A stretch of DNA of 64,000 nt from Strongylocentrotus purpuratus (taxonomy: Eukaryota > Echinodermata > Echinoidea > Camarodonta > Strongylocentrotidae). This document shows positions 45,438-58,129 of this stretch, one piece after another. A program made the translations under genes and the position numbers. The notes beneath the pieces were generated by a model. It saw nothing but the letters and a program-made list of their open reading frames with translations, searched no databases and was not told the origin of the DNA. Position 1 is the stretch's first letter. Each line of letters begins with the position of its first letter. Location: positions 25,876,879 through 25,940,878 of the forward strand of contig NW_022145599.1 of the NCBI RefSeq assembly GCF_000002235.5, read 5' to 3'.

Positions 45438-45714
45438 CTACAAACGATAACAAGTGGTTTGTGACGGTTTTGATGTTGATTATATACCATTTTGATGATA
45501 CATACATAAAAGCATATATTTTCATATAAGTCTACAAAGCTGTTATTAAGTGCTGACAAATGAATAACAAATTTCTTTGTTTCGTTGTATTCTTTGTAAA
45601 ATACAAACAACCCCAAAATGGCATTACATAAATTAACTTCTCTTACTAAAGTCATTCAGCAGATTTAGCCGTACAACAGTGTACTTACAAATTGGTTAGA
45701 ATGTGTCTACTTAC

Positions 45715-45789
45715 AATCTCTGAAATGAATTTCCGAGATCCTTAAATGTCCCAGGGCTAAACTCCGTAATCAAGTTGTTCTTCAGGTTG
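45715..45789 (-). pseudogene. Pseudogene exon: LRR (intact exon 11 equivalent)
   Basis: Open, 75 nt, NLKNNLITEFSPGTFKDL, splice sites kept. Confidence 0.8.
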
Positions 45790-46156
45790 CTGTAGGAAAA
45801 AAAAATTATAATTTCATTAAATCCGAGAGACTACAGAATATTGAAATAATCATGATACGTAAGTTAAAGAAATAGCTGGGAAGAGAATGTTTATTAAAGG
45901 GGAAAATCCGAATTGTAATAAAATGTGAATAAGAGCGTTCAACATACTAGCAATACTCTATGAAAAGAACAACAAATATGAAAGGAAAGGAGCCTTTGAT
46001 TAATATATTATCTCCTGTAATGTCTCTTTCTATAATGCATTATATGGAATGGATCTGAATCATTAAAAATGAGACTAGTATATTTTGCAATATCCTTTCT
46101 TTTATTTTTGACAGTTTTAAAAGAAGGAAGCATAACATGATAGTTCTATTTCGTAC

Positions 46157-46229
46157 ATGGCAAAGAGATTGTTTAAATCTTGAAAGCACCCGTCTTCGAA
46201 TCGGGTCACATTAGTTGGACGCCAAAGTT
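46157..46229 (-). pseudogene. Pseudogene exon: LRR with one-base insertion and stop
   Basis: It has 73 nt instead of 72. The extra base turns the asparagine-histidine turn into AAC TAA, a stop within the repeat. Confidence 0.9.
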
Positions 46230-46499
46230 CTGAAACAAAGCACAACATTACCATAACAAAAAATATATAATACTAGTAGTTCGAAAAGTATGCTGTATAC
46301 ATGTATGCCCACAATTATACTTATTTGTTCGCAATTGTGCCCAGAGTTTTAACAGACATAGAGCATTACAAATCACTATCATTATTATATTCATAGATCC
46401 AGTGATCTCAAGGCAGCAGACAGCAATAAACCGTGCAAATACTCACTTGACCTGAGAAAGTCCACTGGAGTGGATGAAAGTTTGCCTACTAAATTTTAA

Positions 46500-46790
46500 G
46501 GTTGATAGAAGCAATGACAATACCATCAATGATCATGATAATGTTGATATTATTGATAATACATTTATTATAATAATGTTTATTATAATAATAACAATTA
46601 TCATAACAATAGTGATAATAATTATAATAATAATCTAAAGATACTGATGATGATGATAATAATAATAGTAGTAAAAAGAAGGCAAATAATAAGAAGAATG
46701 ATAGTAGTTATGATAATATGATAATGTTAATAACAACAATAATAATTATATTGATAACAACAACAACGCCACATCACTCCCATCACTCCC
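46500..46790. repeat. (ATT)/(AAC) microsatellites in pseudogene intron
   Basis: Low-complexity trinucleotide tracts matching those at 31640-31870 of the intact copy. Confidence 0.6.
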
Positions 46791-46853
46791 AAGTAGTAAA
46801 GATTTCGAAACAAACCTTCCTAAGGAAAAGTCAGACGATTGTTTGTAAGTTCA
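46782..46853 (-). pseudogene. Pseudogene exon: LRR with stop codon and lost donor
   Basis: Still 72 nt by alignment, but codon GGG of the intact copy is TAG here (46822-46820) and the donor dinucleotide is GG. Confidence 0.9.
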
Positions 46854-47001
46854 CTGATAATCGGGTAAAAAAAATAAAATCAAACGTGATCGTAATTACT
46901 TTCGAAAACTTAACTAAAAAATATTAAGAATATATTCTAGGGAAAGAAATCTCACTGATAAGTATTCACCCCCCCCCCCCCAAAAAAAAAAGTATTCCTA
47001 C

Positions 47002-47073
47002 AGTATGTATAGCCGAGATAAACCGTCGAATAATCCTGGTGGCAAGTAGGTTAATTCACATGATGTAAGATAC
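47002..47073 (-). pseudogene. Pseudogene exon: LRR (intact exon 8 equivalent)
   Basis: Open, 72 nt, beginning YLTSCELTYLPPGLFDGL. The acceptor is TTTCAG and the donor GTAGGA. Confidence 0.8.
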
Positions 47074-47538
47074 CTGAAATGAGATTTGAAACAACCGAAC
47101 AATCAACAAACAAATAATTTATGATAATGGTGATGATGATAACGATAAAAATAATAATTACAATAACGATACAAATCATGAAAATAATAATAATGACGAT
47201 GATGATGATGATGATGATGATGATGATAACGATATCAACAAAAATAATGATTATACTGATAATAATAATGATAATGATAATTATTATCATTATAACAGTG
47301 ATGATAACAATGTTGAATGTTTATTGTAAAGTGGTTTACCAGTTGCAAACAACCAAATTGATTTAAAGCATTATTATTACCCATGTTATTGGACTTAACT
47401 ATTATTCCGCACATTATGAAGCAAATTCTACAACCCCATGAAAGCATTCTAGCCAGTCGCCTTTAATTTGGCGCTCACATGCTCTACAAGTAATCAAACG
47501 ACACCTCTAGGTTACCTTGAGATGATAATGTCACTTAC

Positions 47539-47607
47539 AAATTGTTGGTAGTATGCAGTCCTTTAAACGAACCCACTTCTAAAGTCAGAGGAATGCCTTT
47601 CATATTG
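47539..47607 (-). pseudogene. Pseudogene exon: LRR (intact exon 7 equivalent)
   Basis: Open, 69 nt, with splice sites kept (GTAG / GTAAGT). A few replacements relative to the intact copy, such as GSF for ESF. Confidence 0.8.
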
Positions 47608-49068
47608 CTACAAAAGAAAGTGATATACAATGCAAAATGGTGATTCCCGTTTTACATAACTATATATTTCATATGACACGGTAACATCTACCACTCTTGT
47701 TTTTAATGTATTTGAATGTGTTTAATCCTTTCATTTGATAAAAGATAGTTTCATATGTTTTGTTTAATAAAATATTTAAAGGCGTGAAGATTTACAAAAG
47801 AACACGGATATAATAATTGAAAATATATAAAATATTTGTTGTTTAAAGGCGGCGGGGTAAAATACTCAGGTGTGAAAATATTGCAATTTATCAATTATAG
47901 TCGAAGTTCGAGTCTCAAGTGAGATGACAATCCGATAATTTAACTGGATAGAAGTATCGAAAATAATATCGCTAGTGATATTCGTTTGTCTCGCAATGTC
48001 ATCAATAATGAACCTAAAAGATCACGACGTTTTGTGCGCCGCTGCAACACTTCGTCAGGTGATAAAAATTAATGTAAGCAAGCGTCTTTTATACTCTACG
48101 GGAAGACCGGCGCAGCGGTCAATAATTCGATATAAGTAGTTTATGATCTCATATTGCTTGAACGTGATGTGTGCGTTTATGTGTTGGATAAAGTGGGTGT
48201 GGGTGAGGTTGGATACGTGTATGCGAGTGCGTACAACTGATTTCATTTTTATTTTCATCAATTGTACAATTTATGTTTTGAATTAATGTCAAGGAAAAAC
48301 AACTGTATTTATTTTTAAAATAATTTTGTATTGTTTGGAATCAATAAAAAAAAATATTTAAAAAAAACGTACACGAGGAAGGGTGAGTACGTGGACGTAG
48401 GTATTGTTGCCGTGTGTAACAACTGTATTCTATTTCTAAGATTGATTTGTATTGTTTGGAATCAATACAAAAAACAATTGAAAAAAGTGTGTAACCCCGC
48501 AGAAGCGTATCGTGGGTCCAACCAATCGAGGGGTTGGGGGGGCGCACTGGTTTTATTTGGCAGGTGGTTGAGGGTGGGGGGTGTCACCGGTCTTACGAGA
48601 TGGATATACTACCAATTTGCAAAGACAATTAATATGAACATTGTGTCGTTTAATCTTCTTTTCACGTTCACTGGAGATGAAGTGTCGACAGTGGCTCTGT
48701 CATTTTCACCATGTCAGATGGCCTTAATGATATCATGAGGAGTATCACTAGAAAAAATTGAATAAGGATTGCGCCAACAACAGAAATAAAAAAAAGTGTT
48801 AAAAGGTAAAAAGAAAGAAAAAATACTCCTGCTACTACTTCTACTTTTACTAAAAACACAGAATTCGAAAAGCCAATCATTTTGCAGTACATAAATCTGT
48901 GGCTAGTTATATGGGTATCTGGGCCATGCATGACTGCGAAATCTTTCAATTGCATAAAGAGAAAATCACTGAATCGCGATAATTGTCAAATCGATTCCCG
49001 GTGGTAAGTGAGTTGCACTATTCATGCTTTTCAAAACGATATACATGAATAACACAAAAAACTTAAAT

Positions 49069-49102
<34 letters not shown>

Positions 49103-49220
49103 GAGTGGGGAATTAAAAGAAAGGAATAAACCACACAGCGGTCAGGTTATAAAGGTTAAAAACTAAACCACCGATGATATTTAATTGAAAACACAATGCT
49201 AATAATTATAATGGTCTTAC

Positions 49221-49389
49221 AGTATGGCAGCCTTCTTGGCCGTGCTAGCAATGTTGTCTTTCTTCCAGGCTTTCGTGGCGTTTACCCAAAATGGCTGCCA
49301 GCCACGTTCCTCACAAAAGTTCGTTGGGTTGTACATTTCATTGAAGGGGGCTTCACCGCACACATATCCATCCGGGCATTTTATATTTT
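49221..49389 (-). pseudogene. Pseudogene exon: cysteine-containing cap
   Basis: Same length (169 nt) and phase as the intact exon, open, with PFNEMYNPTNFCEERGWQPF replacing the intact version. Its 5' intron flank carries the 2.55 kb insertion. Confidence 0.85.
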
Positions 49390-50000
49390 CTTTTTGAGAG
49401 ACCACAAAACCAATATGCAATCAAATAGCAATCATATACACATTAAAATTGCCCTTTTTAATATAGCAGCCCAATAAACAAAATCACGTGAAAATCACGT
49501 CAATATCAAGGTATCGACTTGAAGAGAGTTACGTTCTTCAAACACCGGACATTTACGTAAATGTGTTAATACGTTTATTGCATTAGGTAACTTGAAACAC
49601 ACGTACACTAAATCACGCAACTGTCACTGCAATATCACCATTATAATAACGTGATTATCCCTACCTTGTAGACCATGGTTTGTAAACCTAATACTCCCGT
49701 GCTTGTTTGGTTATGAAATTACATCTTCATACACGAAATTATCGCGTCACAGAAACACGTGAAGCGTTAGTGATAGTTTTAGTCAAAATATCTACGTGAA
49801 ATTCACGTGAATATTACGAGGCTGACATGAGATGAATCATGTTCTTCATTCACGTGAAATTTACGTCGAAGAGGAAGTATGTTACTGTAACCCGCGTTCA
49901 ACCCAATAATTACGCAAATGTTACACAATAAATGAACCAAAATAATGACGTTCTCATCCCGTTTCTGAACATCGTGTCTTGGATCTTCCATAATTACGTC

Positions 50001-50090
50001 CAGGCGCGCCGGAAGCAGATTGGGATTAGAGGGGGTTGGGTGGGGGGAGGGGGGTGGTGGTGGGTGCAAACATCCAAGAAGAGAAAGCTA
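50001..50090. repeat. End fragment of the 17328 hAT-like family, nested
   Basis: CAGGCGCGCCGGAAGCAG at 50001 is identical to the left tip of the 17328 element, and both continue through a G-rich tract to GCAAACAT. The opposite end was not found. Confidence 0.6.
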
Positions 50091-50819
50091 GTTGCAACTG
50101 GTCCAGTTGATGGAACCATTTAATACCAACTGGTAACCCTGGAAATTGAAATGGGCTAAATGATCCAGTTGATCCAGGCCAGTTGTAATTCAACTGGTCT
50201 AGCTGAGCCATTAGAACCATTTGGTAAAACTTCCAACCAGTTGAACAGCAACAATACTTCATTACTGGTACGTCTGTATTTCCAATGTAAGGGCATTGGT
50301 AATAAGTAGACTTACATAACTGAATTAATCGAAAAAATTTCGTATACTTGTACTTTATTGAAATTATTTTAGTTCACAGTTAATGTTTCCCTTATTCATG
50401 TTTAACTATTTATACGAAGTAGCGAAATGCCCTAATAACTGGTAATTTATATTTGTAGTATTTTCGAAATGAATTGCATATAACTAAATCATCAGTAATT
50501 AAGAAATATGCTGTAAATTCAGATAAATTGTTTAAAAAACATAGATCTGCACGCACCCCATATTCAATATGCAAATGAATTGGTGTCAGCTGGGTCAACT
50601 CGAAATATGCCAACGCTCAGTCATCAACTGGTGCAACTGGAAATATGCACACTCCAGTTATCAACTGGTGCAATGAAAATATGCCAACAGTCAGTTATCA
50701 ACTGGTGAAAATAGAAATATGCCAACAGTCACGGGATTATCACCACGGAACTTAAATGGTAACTGTGAAACCATCAATACACCCAAGAATAACTCATTTT
50801 CACACATGGAAAACACGGA

Positions 50820-51600
50820 ATACCCAACTTATATTAATAATCCGTTTGAGTCACGCGATCATCACCGCGGAACTGCTGGCAACTTTGACTACGATTTAAA
50901 TAGGTGTTTTAAGACACCTAATCATGACTATTTTTTCACACCTAAAAGTCACGTATGCCCAGCTTAGATTAATAATCCGTTTGAGTCACGAGATCATCAC
51001 CGCGGAACTTATGGCAACTTTGACTTCCATTTAAATAGGTGTATTAAGACACCTAATAATGACTAATTTTTCACACCTAAAAATCACGTTTGCCCTGCTT
51101 AGATTAATATTCCGTTTGAGTCACGAGATCATCACCGCGGAACTGCTGGCAACTTTGACTGCCATTTAAATAGGTGTTTTAAGACACCTAATAATTACTA
51201 ATTTTTCACACCTAAATATCACGGATTCACAGCTTAGATTAGTAATCAGTTTTAACTACGTGATCATCACCAAGAAAGTTATGGTAACTTTGAAACCATT
51301 TAAATAGGTGTTTTAAGACACCTAATAATGAGTAATTTTCACACCTAAAAGTCACGTATGATCAGCTTAGATCAATAATGCGTTTGAGTCACGAGATCAT
51401 CACCGCGGAACTTATGGCAACTATGACTACTATTTAAAAAGGTGTTTTAAAACACTTAATAATTACTAATTTTCACACCTACATATCACGTTTTCACAGC
51501 TTAGATTAGTAATCAGCTTGAGCCACGTGATCATAACCAATAAATTTATGGTAACTTTGAAACCTTTTAAAGAGGTTTGTAAGACACCTCAGAATTACTA
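50820..51600. repeat. About six tandem units of roughly 125 bp
   Basis: Each unit has TTTGAGTCACGNGATCATCACC, a GGCAACTTTGA segment, TTTAAATAGGTGTTTTAAGACACCTAA and TTTTCACACCTA. The AGGTGT...ACACCT part is a palindrome in every unit. Confidence 0.75.
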
Positions 51601-52074
51601 GTTGAATATAACCAGAGATTCACGGACAGAACAATAAGACGATTAGCCGGTGTAAGTAACGTGATTATTACCATCAACCTTGGATAACCTGTGACACCAA
51701 TCAATAAAGGTGCTTACAAGACCAAATAATTACGTATTTATCGCCACCATCGGTTAACTGACAAAAAACTCGTTGCTTGGTCAAGTGGTTATTTGGTCAT
51801 AAACACTTGATTTACAGAGGTAAGTGGAATCACGTTACTCCAGTCGCGTGATAAACTGGTGGTTTTTAGGTTAGATGAAAACGTGAACAGGAGTACCTTT
51901 TTTGTTTAAATGAAGGCACGTGTCGATAACGTTTAAATCTAGTTCAAAAGGCACTATACTTTAAAATCACTTAAAATACACTCCCAAAAGAGGTTACTTT
52001 TTGGTGTTCTGTTTATTGGGAGTGGTTAAACCGCAAAACCATTAAATACACTCACAAGGCCTTCTGATCTATGA

Positions 52075-55000
52075 AGCCCTTGTGGCACTGTTTTTTTTAA
52101 CTTATACCAAATGTGTCCACAAATGGGTCCAAAATAAAATTATGTTTACTCACTTCAAACTTGTATTTTTAGGATCAGGATTAATCATATTTTTGAGAAA
52201 TGCAAATTCTGGACCTTAATCTATCTCCTTATTTATTCACCAGATATGAATACTTTGAGTTTTTACAATTTTATTGTGAACTGTAGCATATCTAATAACT
52301 GTGATATAAAACTCATTTGCTATTAACTACACCTTTAAATATGTTGGGTCTTTAAGAATATGTTTCAGACATTATTCATGCAAATTGTTGAGTTTCTATC
52401 TTGAAAAATACAGATTTTGTATCCCTTGAAAGTGAAAAATAGCTCTAAATTAGGGTTTTGACAATAACTAGTTTTTATTTCAATAGGTAAAATGTTTTTT
52501 TCTTAGGTCAAACTTATTTTATTATAACAACTGATGATATAAGGTAAATACATGCAAAAAAATTGGGAACCAGTGCATTGCCTAATAATTTTCATATGGC
52601 ACACCACTGATGTTTCGGACGTTACACACTGTTAACATTATAACTTTATTCAAGTTAATTGCTTTTCTTTAGGTATTATTGACCTCAGTTACATTAATTG
52701 TTTGCAGAAAAATACTTTTGTAACATTTATGGAAAAAAATTGTGCAGTTTTAATTAGTTTAGCACATACATGTATACCAAGTTTGTCTTCATCGACCACT
52801 CAATTTATGTAAGGTATATTATTCATTTCAAGAATGTGTACCGATAGTTAAACATGCTTATGTGATCTAACAGAGTGAAATATGAAGCTAATAGCAATTG
52901 TAGTCATCAAAACTCCTTAGAAAATTCACTTAGAAACATACTCTTTATTGCATGTTCTGAACAACAGTGTGAAATGTATACTATGGTTTGTTTCGGATGT
53001 TACACGATGTTAACATTTCAATGAGATCATCAATTTCTACAAACTCTACAATATAGATGTTTAATCAGCTTGCTAATGTTCTTTGCCTTCAACTATATAG
53101 TGTGTCATTCAATAATATCACTAACACATACATGTATGTAAGCACTGAAACATTGACAAATCTTTAAAAAAAATAAAACTATAAAAAAAGTACCCCCAGT
53201 CATGCACTGTATTTTTTACGGTAATATGAAATAAGTGAATCCTAATGTATGTACATCTCGAGAACGAGACATTTTTGATGTATTTTAAAATTGTTTATGT
53301 TTTAGGTTATAATACTACTGTAGTATTAATCATCCTTTACCACTATTTGTATTAGGAGGCTGTTTCAAACGACAATATGTTTTAATGCTCTTAAATAAGT
53401 ATTTATTTATTTATTTAATTGATGACCGATTGATGAATGGATGGATTGATTGGTTGGTCGGTTGGTTGGTTGATAGATCTTAACTCTTGCTGTGCCTATA
53501 TTACAGGTGACAAACAATATACAGTGTAGGTTAAACATGTACCGTATTCGCCGGCGATAAGACCGCAGCGCCGCACCCCCAACTTTGACATTTCGTAGAG
53601 GAAAAAAAAACGGACAGCCCATTTATATTTCACACTAGTGTAGGGTTGCGGTTCTAACAGATAATTACTAGCACTCTTAACACAGAGGCAGCCCAGCAGA
53701 CATGTTGTAGGATTGATTACTACTAGCTAACTGACCAGGTTTAATATGTAAAAGCATTACAGCATTCTATGTAGCATTCCACATACATTCCATGCAAAGT
53801 AGAATAAATCAATAAATATTCATATAGTCCCATACAAATATAAATCAACATCACAAAGTATTCCTGAATATTCAAACATAAACAAAGGGTATATATTGAA
53901 TATTCATAGTATATGTAAATTATACTACATAAGCTTGACTGCATCAGGTGAACATTGAAACCAATGAGAGAGATAGACAGATGAAAGGATGGTGGATGAA
54001 AAGGGTGAATGTGAATGGGGGATGACCTATTAATATGAAAGGGATGAATCATGGATATGAAGGGGAGTTTTAGAAGTTCAAAAAAAATCCCTACACTAGC
54101 TTATACATTTTGTATGTATGCATACATTTGAGGAAGATACTACATGTATATGTTTAGGATCATTAAATAAGGTATTACTGGTAATGCCCTTTTCTTTTAT
54201 ACATGTATGTACTTTCTACACAGATTAGTTACGTGTACTGAGTGCCCTTTTTAAAAGGTATTTTTAAATGAAAATCCATATTTCCCATAAATTTTTAGAA
54301 AAACATTTTAATTTGCTTGATTTTATCAACTTCATATACCTGTATCATATCCATGTCATGACCATGCACACTGGGTATTGCTTAAGTGGGTGATTTTGAT
54401 TTTTGTAACCTACCAGATAGTTTAGATTGACCATACAATCTTTGGTTATATGACATAATTTGGAACAACCTCTGTAAAAATGAAAACGTGATGATTTGCA
54501 AAGACACAGCGATGTAAATAGCAAAAGGAGAGGTTGAACAAATAAAATTTGCTATTCTCACATCTATCTTTGCCCCTCATTTGAACTAGTTAAAGTATGA
54601 AAATGTCTGTTAACAGTTTAATGTAACATCCGAAACGTGCTACAGCATAATAGAAAGTGCTGTTAAAATGGCTGAATAATTTTTATGAGTCACTTTTATT
54701 GAGATTGTTTCTGATAAATTACAATTAAGGATATACTAAAGCAGCCAGGAATGCCTTGCACCACAAAGTGTGGCTTCAATATTTATGTTATATAAGTCAA
54801 TTTTGCAGAAAATTTAGATATTTTACGGAAGATTTGATTTTTTGCATCATATTTCTTCATATTTTTATATTTAGATCTAAATGAAATTATCAAAATAGTG
54901 TTTTTAACAGGAGTGTTCATTGTGAAATCGTAACTTGCACATATGATAGAAAATTAGTTGAAATTTGCAAATTATGTGTTAACAATCAAATAGTGTAACG

Positions 55001-55953
55001 TCCGAAACACCCTTCTTGAGTTTACACAAAATTATTGGATTTGAAAGACCTGATTTGTGTTTTGACTTGTGTTAAGACTTATAATAACTTATTTCATAAT
55101 GATTTATTCACTCTAGATGCCTTAAAATATGGATTATTATCATTTTATTGGTGTTTTTTGTTTCGGACGTTACATTTGTTTCGGACGTTACAACTGTTAA
55201 CGGAAAATTGGTTTTAACTATAAAATAGTATTGTAGTAATGTATTGCAGATTTCTTTGTTTTGGTGGGTAGCTGCCATGAGAAGTTAACAAAATGTTATG
55301 ATAGATATATCCTGCTGTTCATATATTTTCTGCTACTTCAACTTGAAAATTGTTTCGGACGTTACAAAACTGTTTACGGAAAATGAGACGACTTTTTCAA
55401 ATTTTAAGTATATTTCTAACATAAGCGCTACTATAATTAAATTATATTTTCTTTTAATATAATCACTTGGAGTAACTAATAAACTTACTCAAACCATATA
55501 CAATCTCATTAATTTGTTGTTCTAGTGGGTTAAATAAGGGTCTACATTGTTTACGGAAAATGTAACGTCCGAAACGCCATTTTCAATTGCACTTTTCCAT
55601 TAAAATAGGGGAGTTGATTCAGATTACTGTTAAGTTTCTTTAAGATCCACTTATGCTCATTAATCATCAATAGAAAAAAAACATATTGTTTGTGGTTATA
55701 TATTTTTTTCAGCTCCGACCAAAATGGCATGTCAATTTTGTTACAAAATTTCGTAAACAATTTGCTGTTCAAGGATACCTACTGCGCATAAAGCAACGAT
55801 GAAAATTTTTCGTTAAGCTATGGGAGGTTAACCTAGGTCCATGCTACTAGAAAAAGTTGTTACTGATTTCTAGTTCTTTATCTTCGGAAAGTTTCAGGCT
55901 CTCAAAGGGCCATTTAGGTATTTGGTCATAGTTAAAAAACAGTGCCTTGTACT
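52075..55953. mobile_element. About 3.9-kb insertion with repeated TTTCGGACGTTACA motifs
   Basis: Ends AGCCCTTGTGGCACTG-TTTTTTTTAAC and the inverse AGTACAAGGCACTG-TTTTTTAAC are terminal inverted repeats, with further matching sequence inside. The sequence is absent from the intact receptor copy. At least eight copies of TTTCGGACGTTACA or its inverse occur, at about 52612, 52990, 54622, 54994, 55160, 55178, 55362 and 55561. No long reading frame was seen, so it is non-autonomous or very decayed. Confidence 0.7.
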
Positions 55954-56025
55954 ATATTAATAATAAGAATACTTTTTGCACAAAAAACTATAAAACAATA
56001 TATTGGTAACAATATAGTTTTTTTG

Positions 56026-56410
56026 TACATTTAAATTTCCCTCCTCGGGCTTGCAAAGCATAAAGTCGACTTACAATTATACTGCTTGTCATATATTCCG
56101 TTATCACTTTTATAATATCATATTGTACATTGAAATTTCCTTCCCCGGGCTTGCAAAGCATTAAGTCGACTTACAATTATACTGCTTGTCATATATTCCG
56201 TTATCACTTTTGTGATATTATATTGTACATTGAAATGTATAAAGCATAAAGTCGACTTAATACAATACTGCTTGTCATATATTCCGTTATCACTTTTATG
56301 ATATCATATTGTACATTGAAATTTCCCTCCCCGGGCTTGCAAAGCATAAAGTCGACTTACAATTATACTGCTTCTCATATATTCCGTTATCACTTTTATA
56401 ATAGCATATT
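56026..56410. repeat. Minisatellite of about 105-bp units, pseudogene copy only
   Basis: Units containing TTGTACATTGAAATTTCC, GGGCTTGCAAAGCATAAAGT and CTTGTCATATATTCCGTTAT occur about four times here and once more near 56560-56640. The intact copy has a single unit at about 36355-36435, so it expanded after duplication. Confidence 0.8.
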
Positions 56411-57061
56411 GGTTAGATCACAAAGCTAATAACACAGTCACAAAGGCCTTCTGATCTATGAGAAAATTACCTTAAATTGAACTGTGAAAATACTAAGAAT
56501 ATTTTTGCACATAACAAACAAATAAAATAATGATATTGATAATTATAGTTGTTTTGTTCATCGAAATTTCCCTCTCCGGGCTTACAAAGTATAAAATCGG
56601 ATCTTACTATTGCTTGTCATATATTCCATGCGAGAGTTACACTGCACTCTTTTACATTAATCCCTTCTGAATTAGAAACGTTAAATTCACCCTCTTTTAA
56701 TTTTTATACACTTCAAACTTTTTTGTTGAACTCTATTTGGCTCATTCAAACAAAAAGTTTCGTTATTTAAGCTCTCAAATTTCTACCACCTAGCGAAACC
56801 CATATGCATAGGCCTTGTGCAACAAAAAATAAACACTTTGCAATATGTTTGACGGATAGTCTAATGAGGGCAACGATTTAGGATAAGCGATTGCGTCATA
56901 CAATTGCATTGTGAAAAACACTTATTACAGTTAGAATTCGGGAATACGATTTACCTCGATTTGCAAAGTTGATAATGGGTCATTTGAGAAATACAATGTA
57001 CCAAAACCCCTAAAAATATTAATGATAACAATGATAATAGTAATAATACTATAAATGATAA

Positions 57062-57275
57062 TGAAAACCATTTTGTTAACCAAGGGAAGCCCATCAGCAT
57101 CATGTTCTCCCTGAGACCCCTGCGATGATTATTACATTATTATATTATTATGTTATTGGGTGGAGAGTGGCAAATGTGGATAAGTGTCTTGCAAAAAGAC
57201 GTAAGGTTGAGATTCGAACCTTCAACCCTTGGATTAAGAGCCAAATGATGGAGCACTGCGCCACAACACTTCCAC
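57062..57275 (-). repeat. Older SINE remnant, pseudogene copy
   Basis: Minus strand shows GTTGTGGCGCAGTGCTCC, GGTTCGAATCTC as B-box and CGTCTTTTTGCAAGACACTT. It aligns with 37140-37312. Confidence 0.6.
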
Positions 57276-57372
57276 GATTATGGAGTCACAATAATGCAAT
57301 TTCAAAATTCAATCTACTTAATTCATAAATGAGGACGATTCGAAGAAGGAGGGGGGAGGCTGTTCAACTTAC

Positions 57373-57480
57373 CGCAGTTGTCTTCATCATCGCGTTGAGG
57401 GCAGTCATACCATCCGTCGCATCGAAGTCTATCGAGTAGGTATATGTCGGTATCGTGACACCGGTAAGGACACTCTACGT
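57373..57480 (-). pseudogene. Pseudogene exon: LDLa 2, third cysteine lost
   Basis: The 108-nt exon keeps its boundaries and the DGWYDCPQRDDEDNC end, but DIC has become DIY (TGC to TAC), removing the third cysteine of the module. Confidence 0.88.
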
Positions 57481-58129
57481 CTACGAAAAGAAAAACAAAC
57501 AAATGTTTTAATGATGATGCTGATGATGATGATGACAATGGTGATGGTGATGGTGATGATGATGGTGATAATGATGATGACGATGATGATGGTGATTTTT
57601 GTTGTATACATTCATGTCATACGTCATTTTTTTCTCTTTTTTTTTTGGAGGGGGGAGGGGCGGATCAAGATATAAAAAACGATTGCCTTGTCTGATTGTC
57701 CATCTGACGTTTGGATATCGTTATATTCACAAGTGTACCTGCAACGATAGGTCAGAAATGACTGCAAATGCCATTCCTTTATTGTATGCAGCAAAGGCTG
57801 AGTGTAAACGCAGAGACTATCGAAAGTGACCCAATGGCGGCTTCCGTCAAGGTAGGTTTTGATATTCATAGTTTGATTACCAGGGCAGTCAACAAAGCCC
57901 AACCAAACACAAGGAACACAATCGCAACTATTTTCGAAATATCGACTCAAGGGCAATTTTAATTTTCTATTGTACATCCATTAATTAAGTGACGCACAAG
58001 ACTATTAAAAGTGCTTGATAGGTATATTTTTCGAAAGTAGTCGCGATCGTGACAAGGCAATATTTTTGATGAATTGGAATGTTTCGCTTCCTCCCGACAC
58101 ACCGGCTGGGTGCCCCCTATCAAAAGATA

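Larger units (their letters stand above)
49470..52020. mobile_element. 2.55-kb insertion with CCCAATAAACA terminal repeats
   Basis: Left CCCAATAAACAAAATCACG and right GTTCTGTTTATTGGG share an 11-bp inverted tip. The intact copy has uninterrupted intron at this place (around 36200). The interior carries several tandem families: about 40 bp with CAACTGGTGCAA (50590-50730), and about 125 bp with GAGATCATCACCGCGGAAC and AGGTGTTTTAAGACACCT (50820-51600). No transposase frame is seen. Confidence 0.75.

Noticed and set aside
50820..51600. CRISPR-like regular repeats
   Set aside because: The units are contiguous tandem copies without unique spacers, within a transposon of an animal genome.
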